Positions 11,880 to 23,600 of a stretch of DNA of 64,000 bases are shown piece by piece. Origin of the DNA: Anolis sagrei (lineage: Eukaryota > Chordata > Lepidosauria > Squamata > Anolidae); assembly GCF_037176765.1 (NCBI RefSeq), contig NC_090024.1, positions 159,401,278 through 159,465,277 on the forward strand. The letters run 5' to 3'. How positions within the stretch are numbered: the first letter of the stretch is position 1; every line of letters starts with the position of its first letter. The notes under the pieces were generated by a model. It ran no database searches and was not told where the DNA came from. It saw only the letters and a program-made list of their open reading frames with translations. The translations under genes were made by a program, and so were the position numbers.

Positions 11880-12249
11880 CCATGATGGCGAATCTATGAC
11901 ACGTGTGTCAGTACTGACACGCGTAGCCATTTTCGATGACACACAGCCGCATGCAACCGCATACAAAGAAGATGGGGCTGCATCCCAAGGAGGACATTTC
12001 ATCCTCGGCTCCTACACCAGCATTTTTCTATAATGCCGAGATATATGGCATTATAGAAAAAGTAGGTAAGTTAAATAATTAGTTTTTGGTTTATTAAATA
12101 CTGTTATATATTACAATAATATATTTTTGTTATTAAACTATAAGTATCATGGAATTATGGGTATTTTCTCGAAGTGACACCCCAATCGAGTTATGCTCGG
12201 TTTTTTGGCGAGTATTGACACACCAAGCTCAAAAGGTTGCCCATCATTG
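11880..12249. mobile_element. Non-autonomous hAT transposon, 370 bp, 8-bp TSD
   Basis: Ends CCATGATGGCGAATCTATG and ...AAAGGTTGCCCATCATTG; perfect 8-bp TSD CTTTAAAC at 11872-11879 and 12250-12257. An internal perfect 15-bp stem-loop lies at 12023-12061. Same family as 32199-32482. Confidence 0.9.
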
Positions 12250-12835
12250 CTTTAAACAGAACAAGAACCTTTGCAACCCATTTAAAACGTGACTTGCTAA
12301 ACACGAAAGTTTTGAGGAAAGGCAATTCTGTGTACTACATTGTCTTACAATCCTGTCTACCCTCAGGATTCCTACAGAATTCCACCTCAGTTTAAGAAAA
12401 TCCATATTTAAATTTTAAGAATAAGATTTCTTTTATTTATTGGCATCCAAGTATAAAAGAACATTGCAAAGTTACAGCATTTGCACAAATGAGCTTGAGC
12501 CATTTAAAATGTTGCTGTCATGACATATTTGGCTGAAAAAATAGGTTCAAATTCAATAGTTAATTCCAATTAGATGAAGTCCATGGAATCAATGGAGCTT
12601 ACTAAACGTTGACTTATCAGGTTTCCATTGATTAAATTAATCTATTCTAGCTGGTACTGTAATTGCAATTAGGCCTCAATGTTTGTGAAACAAATGTCGT
12701 TTTATGAGTTGCTCTAGTTATTGTTATGGGGAGGAGAAAATATGATAAACCTAGACAGTTTAAAATCACACAGAACAACTCCCCAGCCCCACAATCAACA
12801 GAATTTAACCATAGTTTTAATACTGTTTTAGGAGG

Positions 12836-13432
12836 GAGCTTCCACACAGCCCTATGTCCCAGGATATAGGGCTGTATGGGCCCTTATCCACATGCACCCA
12901 TGCTTTCTTTGGTCCCTATCCACGCACACCCCATGCTTTCTGGAGTGGGTGCCCAGATGTTCTCTTGGAACTTTCCGTGAGAACACCTTGACACTAACCC
13001 CCCCCCCCATAAAAGACCCCCAAAACCCTTTAAAAACAAAAGAACTTCCCTGGCCTGCATTAGAGGGCTGCCAGAGTTCTCCTGGTGTATAGAAATGGCA
13101 CACCAGAAGAAAGGGGAGGCAGGAGCAATTTTCCTCCCCTCCTCTTTCTCCTGGTGCATCATTTCTATGTGCCAGGAGAGCTCCGGAAGCCCTCTAATGG
13201 ACACCAGGCAAGTTCTTTTGTTTTTTTTAAAGGGCTTTTGGGGAGAGGGTTGGTGGCCTTGTGGATTTCCGGGTTAATTTAGCCCAGAAAACCATGTAAC
13301 TACTGTCTGAACTGCCCCCTCAAAAGTTTTCCTGGTTTGTGGCAAATTAATTTGGGTTTGCCCAGGAAGTCATCTAGACAGCCTCCTTTTAATTGCGGGA
13401 ACTCCCGTGTTAAAGGGGCTGTCTGGATGGGC
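12836..13432. mobile_element. Foldback DNA element, family F, about 600 bp
   Basis: Left end GGAGCTTCCACACAGCCC, right end GGCTGTCTGGATGGGCCC; the middle folds on itself, for example 13047-13117 against 13128-13210 (ctcctggtgtatagaaatgg against ccatttct-cacc type arms). Open frames across it are products of the palindrome. Confidence 0.65.
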
Positions 13433-15966
13433 CCAGAGTTATCTGTATATAAAGTGTAATATAATGTGTAGTAAATTAAATATACTTACGAAAAAGAGAT
13501 TGAAATTAAAGGTGGCAAAATGTAGCCACTAAACAGATACTTTAAAATAAGTAATCCAAATTTGTTTTCAAGCATTTTTAAACAAAATGATTTAAATATC
13601 ATCTTAGCTGCTTCTGTTCTTTTGACTTATGTTTACAGAACTGTCATTTCACCCTAACATTTTTGCCAGTATTTAAGATGTATTCATGATTTAGTTCTGG
13701 TGGGAATCCAACCAGGACAAGTACGGACCAAAAATCTCTTTTGCTCTTTCTCAAGATCATCAAGAAAGTACATCGAAGACAGATTATATAGAAGTCTTCT
13801 TTGTTGCAGATGCTCCATTATGATAAAAAGCATAATGGACAAAGCATTTTCCTTTTCCAGTACTTGAGGATACTGCCTTTGCTGTGACTTTAGCAGGTAG
13901 AATTCATTCATATGCACTCACAACGTCTGTATATAAGGCAGCCCAGTTGAAACCCAAACGCAACCTGATATATTCTCCTGGCTTCCAATGATGTTCAAAT
14001 GGAGCTACAGAAAACAAACTATTTTCCTGAAATAAAATGCTTCATTTATTTTCCTATCAATAAATTGTCACAAATATGTCATCTATAATCTATATGAATG
14101 ACACACCCAATCTCAGAAGTGGCTTTGCATAGTTCTGTTATTTCCTCTGGTGTCCTGGACAGATTACACTTAGTGTTGATACAAGAAATCCCCAACGATC
14201 TCAACAATGAATTGGTAGGGGAAAGGTTATTATTTGTAAATTCACCTCTGATATGGTTACATAGCCCTTATGAGTCAAGTGTGTTGCTAAAAATCACCAG
14301 TCATTTCATTCTGTCTAATTAAAAATGTCTATAGCTTAAACATTTGTAGAAGCTTAAGTGGAATTGTTTTCAAGTGGAACTCATCACATTTCTCTTTTTG
14401 ATAATTGGCACATTAGGCTCCGAGTTTTAAATTATAATCATCTACATTTTTAAAAATCTAACACTAAATCTTAAGCACATTTACATTAACACATGAATAA
14501 ATAGAAACAACTTATACCTTTTAAAATGTGACCAATATATATATGCTGGTGTCATAAACAGGATTATAATAATCAAGATCAGCTATGTTGAGGTTACAAC
14601 CCTTGTGTCTCTGGGACCAGTAGCAGTGGTTTCATTTACCTCTATCTGACAAAACATGTCCTCTCTGGGCACTTCCTAGGTCCTCCATCATGATTTTATG
14701 GTATGCTTCCACCTGAGACAGTTCATTTAATAGAGTTCACTATTAGCCATGAAAGGCCTGGAATGTATCCCTGCGGATATGTGTGTGTGGGGGGGGGGGG
14801 GGGGGTACTGTATTTTATGAAAGATAACAGTCTATAATATAAACATGTATAACCATATACAATATGAATATTGTGCAAATTATAAACCTAGACCCAGCTT
14901 TGGTATCCAGTACCAGAACTGAGACTTCGTTGCCTTTAGTGTTACAACCTCCGTGGTGCCGAAGTTCTGCTCCAGGGATTTCTCAGTCTTCCAGAAGAGT
15001 TTTTTCTTAGGCTGCCTGGAGAATTACCAATGCTGGTGTAAATAGGGAGATTCTGTAACAGCACTCTGGCAGATTCTGTCCATTGCAAGTAAAAATGGAT
15101 GGGAGTACCATAAAAAATAGACTTTTATTCAACTCTTGCTTAAGTAGAAATAGTTTGTGAGGGAAAATAGCATAATTATCTTTAAAGTTTCTTTAACTTT
15201 CACTGCAGTTCAGAGGCAACACATGACCAAACTCCCAAAACATAAGTGAAACTAAATAAATACAGTTTTTTTAAAAAAAATCTTTATGATTTATGACAAA
15301 CAATAGCAAAAAGGAGGTAAAGTTGGGGATTTTTTACACTGTGTCCAAATTGAAACAGTTGATCACACCATCCTATTGTAGCCCTCGGTGCATCCCAACA
15401 ACTTGCTCCTAGGAGCTTTGAGGCCATCTGAAACTGATTTTTCTTCATCACTGAGGGATGCCACAAAAAGGGGACATAAAGAATTGGTACTGCAGAACTA
15501 GCACAAGATTAGAGTTTTTCCAACATTATTTTATAACAACACATTCATCTAAGTCACAGTAGACAAGGTTTTCATTGGATTGCCAATTTCATCGACCTTG
15601 AACAATATAGCCAGCAGTGGAGAATACTATGTGATGCCGCCTTATAACACTGGGAAGAAAAGATATCACCCACTCCTGATTAAACTCACCTGTGCTGTAT
15701 TTGTAAGGTATGATTTGGAATGGTATTTATATAAAAAGAAAATCAAAGGATATTTTCAAATTTGAGATATATTCTTTGGTCATTTTTTCTTTTGAAAACT
15801 GGGAATTGTGAAAAATGACTGAAGAATCACTTGTGGGCAGTGCCGATTTTCGAGGGCTCTTATATATTAAAATACAAGCACAGAACACAGTTAAGACTTT
15901 CTTTGGCTAGTACTCTTTAAAAATAAGGCCATCTCATTTTATTCCAACGGATAGTAAATTTACCAA
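13433..15966. other. No gene recognised; poly-G run at 14789-14805
   Basis: Long AT-rich stretch. 14890-15080 has higher complexity but no family I recognise. Confidence 0.5.
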
Positions 15967-16203
15967 AAATTGTTAGGAGAAGGCTGAGGGGAGGCAGGAT
16001 AGCTATATTTAAATATCTGAAAAGATGTCATATTGAAGATGGAGTCAGCTTGTTTTCTGTTGCTAAGGACATTTTTAAACTGAATGCTGAATGACAACCT
16101 GTCAGAAGTGCTTTGTTTGTTTGTTTGTTTGTTTGTTTGTTTTGCATGGCAGGAAGTTGGACTGGATGGGCTTTGTGGTCTCTTCCAACTCTGTGATTCT
16201 AAG
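15967..16203 (+). mobile_element. CR1 LINE 3' region
   Basis: Contains gaggggaggcaggatagct, then ATTGAAGATGGAGTCAGCTTG, and ends AGTTGGACTGGATGGGCTTT...TCTTCCAACTCTGTGATTCT, the well-known CR1 3' end. A (GTTT)n block at 16112-16143 lies inside. Confidence 0.85.
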
Positions 16204-16278
16204 TACTACCTGTTCTGATTGACAGCAGCTTTTGATATCCGAGATATTCCAAACTCATCTGTAGATCTTTAACTAAAG

Positions 16279-16685
16279 TAGTGGACCCCAAATGGGATCA
16301 CAAAGGGTTTTCTTTGGGGTTGCCAGGCAGTGGTGAGCTATGAAAATGTTAAAAGGGGAAAACAAAAAATCATGTCATTGTGTCCTGCACAGAGATTTGT
16401 TTGCGTAAACATGCAACGGTCTTTCATTCATCGGGTTAGCTTGTTCTGAGCTCCAGGTTCAGTTCGGTTTTGAATTTTTAAGCTTGTTAATGAGTTACAG
16501 TTTCAATCATTCCATAAAATATGTCATAAGTTAACATTATTTTGAATTATATTATACTGAAAAATCTATTTTCAATGAGTTTTCATTTGCCCTAGTATAA
16601 AGCCTATTTTTAATGTATCAGGGGTCACGAGTCCCTTTGCCTCTATGAAATGGGGTCGCAACCTGAAAAAGGTTAGCAACTGCTG
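16279..16685. mobile_element. hAT transposon, non-autonomous, degraded TIRs
   Basis: Left TAGTGGACCCCAAATGGGAT and right GGGGTCGCAACC...AACTGCTG; flanks AACTAAAG (16271-16278) and AACTGGAG (16686-16693) agree at 6 of 8, fitting an old 8-bp TSD. Confidence 0.65.
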
Positions 16686-16911
16686 AACTGGAGGCTTCAG
16701 GGGCTGAGCAAGCACTTAATACTAGTTGGTTGTAGAGCAGATAATGGGCCATGCCCAGCCCCTTAACTCCATATTTGTGGTGACAAAACCCTGTCCATCT
16801 GTCCTCCAAAACCCCCATCCCCCTCAAAAATGTTTTTGAAACAATTTGGGGGCAATATTCCCCTAAAACGCATGCAAAGATGTGGAAATGCTCTAAGAAC
16901 CCTGTTGTTTT

Positions 16912-17085
16912 TGTTGTGTGCCTTCAAATAATTTCCAATGTATGGTGGCCTTAAAGTGAAAATGACCAGAGTTTTCGGGGGCTGCAAATTTGTGACTTGC
17001 CCAGGGTCATCCAATGGGTTTTCATGGCTTAGCAGAACTTCAAACCCTGGTCTCCAAAGCCATAGCCCAGCATTCAAATCAAAAC
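16912..17085 (-). mobile_element. tRNA-derived SINE, MIR-like, old
   Basis: TGTGCCTTCAAATAATTTCC, then TGACTTGCCCAGGGTCATCC and a degraded B-box region (CAAACCCTGGTCTCCAAAG) in reverse. Same family at 18598 and, opposite strand, at 26375. Confidence 0.65.
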
Positions 17086-17574
17086 ATGTCATTCCCAGAT
17101 CTCTGTGTTTTTTCTCAAATACCTCAGCATGTTCAAAGTGTGTACTCCATCACTGCTGATTTATGTCCCCCGAGTCATGATCTATACTATGACCTTCCTT
17201 TAATATCCACACATTCCCAATTATAATAGCCTGTTGTAGAGGAATTAAATGCTGGAAACAGAGCATCATGCCCACTGTAGTTACTATAGGGAAATAACAA
17301 AACATCAGATAGGTGTTAAAATATAATTCTTCAGAAACATTTTCCTTGAATATAGAAACTCCCAGATTGTTTTCTTGATTGGAAATATTATACATATTTT
17401 ATGGGACTGTCACCAATAACCTCTAGAACTACTGCCCACATGACTTTTAGAAAAGTACCAAGGCAGAGTAACAGCCCCAATAATTTGGAGCTTTTTGAAG
17501 ATTTCACACGAATATTTCAAATTGATTTCTGTAGCATTCTAAAAGCTTCACATGAGTACAGTACTAAACCCAGC

Positions 17575-17580
17575 TTTATT
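17575..17580 (-). terminator. Candidate GIPC2 polyadenylation signal (AATAAA)
   Basis: TTTATT on the plus strand reads AATAAA on the minus strand, 150 bp after the stop codon. It is the first canonical hexamer downstream. Use is inferred; a longer 3' UTR ending at a later hexamer is possible. Confidence 0.35.
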
Positions 17581-17729
17581 TTGCAATATATCTGTGTCAT
17601 TTTCAAACAGTATCATTATTGATGCAAGCTTCTGAATATTCAAAAGTTTCTCCTTCTTTGGACTTGCTTTGTGTTTTATGTCATGTTTGTTGCCATACAT
17701 TTCATGTCCCCAGAATGTTGACATCCTCT

Positions 17730-17881
17730 TTAAAATCGGCCTTGCATTGCATCTCCTATGGCCCCCCACACGTCAAAGACAAATTCATCTGGGAATGCAA
17801 AGTCTCCCAAAGCTTCATCAAGTGCAACTGCAAACTCATCCGGGTTCTTTTTGCCTTTTCCAGCTTCTACCATTGTTCCAG
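17730..17881 (-). CDS. GIPC2: GIPC2 exon 6, last coding exon (residues 286-335 and stop)
   Basis: Acceptor tttgtag|CT completes the split Ala codon. It encodes [20 protein letters not shown], then [19 protein letters not shown], and ends DAMQGRF followed by TAA at 17732-17730. The C-terminus is slightly divergent from mammals, as is usual for this family. Confidence 0.95.
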
Positions 17882-19946
17882 CTACAAACAAAAAGAAAAA
17901 AAGAGTTACCTGGAATATTTTCAAAGGTATAAAATGTAGCATTTATTAAAACTACTTTATTGGGCATTTTCGTAAAATGTAAATTGAAAGTTAAGAGAAA
18001 GCATTCATAAAATCACTCATAAAATCACTCGTTGCCTTGTATTTCACTTTGAGAGTATAAATTCAGTAAATAAACAAATATAAATTCCAGTGAAAACCCA
18101 AAGTTCTACTGAAATGTCTGGCTATTCCAAGATGTCACAGATTACTCACTGCTTTGGTATATTTACACATGCAATGCTGAAGGGATGTTAGATTGATGCT
18201 GTAGAGTCACTTCACTGTAAGTCAAATCCGTCTTAATGGCAAACAAGTTGTGACAATCTTAGTAGCATGAAGATACTGATATTTTTCTAACATTATGTAC
18301 CAACTTGATATTCATTAGTCCACTCCTGACCCCTCGTGGTCAATGTCAAGAACTGTTGTTTTGAACATCTACTGCACATTACAGGATTAGAAACACACTT
18401 AATGTTTCAATACATGGGAAAACCTGGTGCTATAAATAATATTATAAATATAATATCATAATAAGTAATTTTCATTAGACTGGTCCACTGTGGTTATTGT
18501 CAAAACACACACACACAATTAGAAACATTCCATAACATCCATTGGCCAAAACACATGTAGCATCTCCATGCCAGTACCAAACATTAACATTTCTTTTGAT
18601 TTCTCATGTGCCTTCAAGTTGTTTTTGATGTATGGAGACTCAACATGAATGTACTGCAGGGTTTACTTGGCGAGATTTGTTCATTGTCTTCATCTTAGAC
18701 TGAATAAGAGCAATTTCACCGAGGTCACCCAATGAAATTCCATGGCTGATCAAAGTATCAAACCTTGGTCTCCCAGAGTCCTAGTCCAACACTCATATCA
18801 TCATGCCACACTAGTTTTGTTCATAAAGAAATATAAATGCTTCCCACAATTATTCATGAGCTGGAAGGCTTTTTATGGCCTCTCTCTGGGAAGTAGATAA
18901 ATTACCTTGACTTCCCTTACGGCTTTTTAATTGAAAGCTCTATTACAACCTTATCATATAAGGTACTTTTCGGCGGCATGTACTAATTTGTCAATACTTT
19001 TGCAATGGAACCTGTCAGCTCCCATCCCATGACGTAGAACAACTTCCAGTGGGGCTCTTTCGCAAAAGTATCGACGAACCGGCACATGCCACCATGGCAG
19101 CAATATGGGAGGATTCCCATGTTGCATTGGATCAAGGGGAGCAGAGCCAGGTGGCTGACACTTCCCCCCATAGGATGGGGCAGTGGGTGAGTCAGGCGAT
19201 GTGGGTTCCACATGCCCCCCGTGGGCACTGCTGGATTTGCCACAATGCATGGCAATTCTGGCAGCAAGTCTGATGAGGTTGTATGTTGCACATTTCCAAG
19301 TAAAGGGTGCTTTGCTTCCATACCTGATGAAAAAAGTCCTACAAAAATGTGCTCAAGACCAGCACATAATAGCCAACAGCACCACAGCCAAATCCATAAC
19401 CAATAAGTTATAGGTGCCCACATACAATTGCTTTAGTGATATGACAAACTAGCATTCTTATACCCTTTACTTTTATTTTTTCCTCCTATTTAATCTAATT
19501 GATGCATGGCGTTGGCATAAAATAAATATTAAAGATTCAATTGTATGCTGATCAGACCTACCCAACAATAGTTCAAATAAATATGCTGTTAATTAAATTA
19601 TTTACAGTCAGTAACTACTATAATACTGAAAATATATACATAATTGTATTCGCATTTAATTCTTGTATAACCCTCCTCTGCAAATACCTGCTTCTCTCAC
19701 CCGAGTTTTTAATTAGTTTTTCTTTTAATCACTACATGTAGCCCTCCCGTTGTCATTGTGATTGTGTTTATTGTAATTTTATATCGTTATGTATTCACAT
19801 GTTTTATGTAATAATGATGTTGTTGTTTATTGTCTGCATTTTCCATTTACATTTTCAGATTTATTCTGCTGTAACTTGTTGTTTGGGCTTGGCCTCATGT
19901 AAGCCACCCCGGGTCCCCATCGGGGAGATGGTGATGCGGTATAAAG

Positions 19947-19978
<32 letters not shown>

Positions 19979-20635
19979 TCTGGTGAACTAAACTACTCAA
20001 AATTATGGAGTTACTATTTATTCTTAGTTATATTTCTAAACTTACTTATTTGAAATTTGAAGAAAATGATTACATGAAAATGATAATTTAACATAGTAAT
20101 GATCTATATTACCTAAAAGTAAAACCCCTTTCTGAACAGATTAGAGTGGGAATTGGAATATATTATGCTAATCTTTTGCCTGTTCAGTGTCACATCACAG
20201 CCATGGTAATTCAACTAATTTAGCAGAAGTAATAAAAATGAAATTTCTAACTGAACAGTAATGGGAATTATTAAATGAGTCCATTTTCCATTTCATTTCT
20301 GTAGGTGATCGATCACATCTACTTAGTATGAAATTAAGACTTAATAGGCATTATGCTAAGCAATAAATTTGTGAGATGTTCTACACCTATTCATGCTCTC
20401 TCAATCTGTTTGTGTATGTGTGTCCTCGTGTTTATGTGTTGATGCGAATGATTCTACCAAATGTGCTCCATTTGTCTGCTTGCTTTCAATGGTTGGTTAT
20501 GCTGACAGGTTATGCATGTAGCAACTAAATATGTTTGTATGTACTTTCATTATAGTGGGATAAATTAAGAACTTGCCCTCTACAAAAAAAGAAGAAGGAA
20601 GGAAAGAAGGAAGGAAGGAAGGAAGGAAGGAAGGA

Positions 20636-20675
<40 letters not shown>

Positions 20676-23600
20676 AGGGAGGGAGGGAGGGAGGGGGGGG
20701 CTCTGATCTGAGTGGGCAAAACCTAATGTGCTTTACCCTCAAATTAAATTTGTTTGCATATATATAAGGTACATATTCAATAAACTTCATATACTAGGTG
20801 ACACATGACATTTCCTTGGAGAGGCAGAGTTTGGCTACAATCTTATGAGCCCTTCCTGGAAAGATGGAACTGATTTGAAATCACAGTATATCTGCAACCA
20901 CAAACTGCCTATGAAAGGGGTGGGCATAGAGTGGGCTCTGATCCAAGTGGGTGTTGAAGTCCAAAGCACTTGGAGTTTGCTTATACCTGTGTTACAGTCA
21001 CATAGAGGACCTAGAGATTTCTAAAGAGAACACATCTTTGGGAATCTCTAGGTCATTTAGTGCAATTCTGTAATTAGCTTCCAATGAAAGTTAACTATAG
21101 AGCCATGCTGGAGGATCTAGAGCTAGGCATTGCAGGAAAGGTGTTCTCTCATATTTTAAAAAGGTGTCCTTTCATTTTCTCAAAGATTCTTGCCCCAAAT
21201 CACAGTGAATATTGAGCACTATCTGTATATCCCCCCCCCTCTCTCTCACACACACACACTTTCTTCCTCACACACATATTATATCGCAGTTTTCTTAGAG
21301 CAAGTAACTATGGGCCCTTTCACACAGCCATATAACCCAGAATATCAAGATGGAAAATCCCATAATATCTGCTTTTATCTGGGATATCTGAGTCTACACT
21401 GCCATATATTCCAATTCAAAGCAGAAACTTGGGATTTTATTCAGCTGTGTGGAAGGACCTATGTAACCTAAATGGATCAGATGAGAAGAGAAGATAAAAC
21501 ACTGCCATATAATCCAGATTACCAAAGCAGATAATCCATACTGTCTGCTTTGAACTGGATTATATGAGTCTACACTGCCATATAATCCAGTTCAAGGCAG
21601 ATAATCTGAATTTTGTGGCAGTGTAAAAGGGCCTGAGTCTAGTCAAAGCAGAAATTATGTAACCAAATCAGATGAAGGAAGGAAGGATCAGGCACAATCA
21701 CTGGTGTATAGATGAAGTGTAAACTGTCAAATTGGGAGGGAGGATCAGGCACTGAATCTCACTGGGTTAAATGTGGCAGCAAATGATCAAATGAAGGAAG
21801 TAGGATTGGGAACAGAGATGAATGGGTAGATGGGGTGTAAATCAGATGTGGATCAGGTGTGGTGCAAGGAATGGGCACTGAGTGTTGTTGCAGCAGATGA
21901 GATATAAATAAAATAGACGGGTGAAGAAGAATCAGGCATTGAGAGTAGCTTGGGAAGATGGGGTGTAAGCAAATCAAATGGGGAATGGAGGATTAGATGC
22001 TGAGTATTACTGGGCAGATGGGGTAAAAACATCTCAGGTAGGACATCAAGGTCAAACACTGAGTTTCACTGGGGCAGATTTTTCTTTTCGTGTCAGGAGC
22101 GACTTGAGAAACTGCAAGTAAAAGAATAAACCATCTGCAAGCATCCTGTGGGAGGCTCTCTCATGTCCCTGCATGAGAAACTGGAGCTGACAGATGGGAG
22201 CTCATCCCTCTCCCCAGATTCAAACCAGTGACTTTTCGGTCAGCAATCCTGCCGACACAAGGGTTTAACCCATTGCACCACCAGGGGCGGATGATATGTA
22301 AATGAATCAGATGTAGGAATCTTTGGGGGTCTATCTACACTGCAGAATTAATACACTTTGACACTACTTTAACTGCCATGGCTCAATGCTATGGAATCTT
22401 GACATTTGTAGCTTATTTATTTATTTACAGTAGTTATATACCGCTTTTCTCACCCCTAGGGGGACTCAAAGCGGTTTAAGGTTAGTTTAGGAAGGCACCA
22501 GCACTCTTTGGCAGAAAAATATAAAGGTCTCGTAAAACTATAGCTCTCGTGATTTAATGGCAGTAAATATGCAAATGGACTATATTAATTCTAAACTGTA
22601 CACACATGCTGAGTTGCAATGATGTGGAGAGGATGAAAATGGATCGACTAGGGGAAGGAAGTACCAGGCACAAAGTCCAACTGTGATAGATGGGATGTAA
22701 ACAGATCAGATAAGTGGGGGGAGTATCAGGCATGGCTTCTGAACTTCTTTCTGGCTGAGAGTTAAGTGTGGGAAAGGCTGCTTCTGGTCTATACACCTCC
22801 TCTTCTTTGGAAGCTGTGTTGCAAGAGAACCTGGCACTTCAGGAGCAGGTGAATCAACTTGCTGCTGCTGTGACTATTTTGCAGGCTCCGCCAGCTCTAC
22901 CGCTAGCCCAGCCACCACTATCTGCACCTTTATCTAGACCTAAGTACTCTGCTGCCCCACCTGTCATACTTTCACACTTGAGAGTTAATGGTCCAAGGAC
23001 ACAGCAAACCCACCTGAGCAGACATTTCATAGTAGCCCAATCCTCCCTCACTTCAGCTAGAGCAGAGTTTTCCAAACATATGTTGGTGACACACTTATCA
23101 CACATGTATCACATGTATCATTTCGAGAAACAGTAATTCAGGCCCCTTCTACACTGCCATATAAAATCCACATCATTTGCTTTGATCTGTATTATATGGC
23201 AGTGAAAACACATATAATCCAGTTCAAAGTAGAGAATGCAGATTATCTGCTTTGATAATCTGGATTATATGGCAGTGTAGCAGGGGTGTCAGCAAACCAG
23301 AGGTTAAACTAACCCCTCATAAGAGATATAGACCCATAAATACATTATAACAAAATGTATGAGGACGTAACACATCTCATGAAAACCTTTCATTTATATT
23401 TTGAAATATATGATTTGTAAGATAGGAACATACATTTCCAATATTCTTGTCACTGTGTGGCACACCTACACACTGTAGCCAACGCACTGTCATGGCACAT
23501 AGTGGACTAGAGACTCTGTCATGTTTTTCTCCAGAGAAACAAAATACTCTGCAGCAACAGAAGGAGGTGAAAGTATGACCACCGAGCCATGGGGAAGACA

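Larger units (their letters stand above)
21661..22735. repeat. Degenerate tandem array, about 60-bp unit, interrupted
   Basis: About ten diverged units of the form GATCAGATG...GGATCAGGCACTGAGTTTCACTGGG-CAGATGGGGTGTAAACA. A SINE (22080-22283) and a family D MITE with an L2 tail (22330-22600) split it. Two to three more units occur at 25196-25345. Confidence 0.8.

Noticed and set aside
22768-23136. 122-codon frame as a host gene
   Set aside because: A coiled-coil and Pro-rich start without conserved host domain, lodged between MITEs; better read as an LTR-retrotransposon-type fossil.
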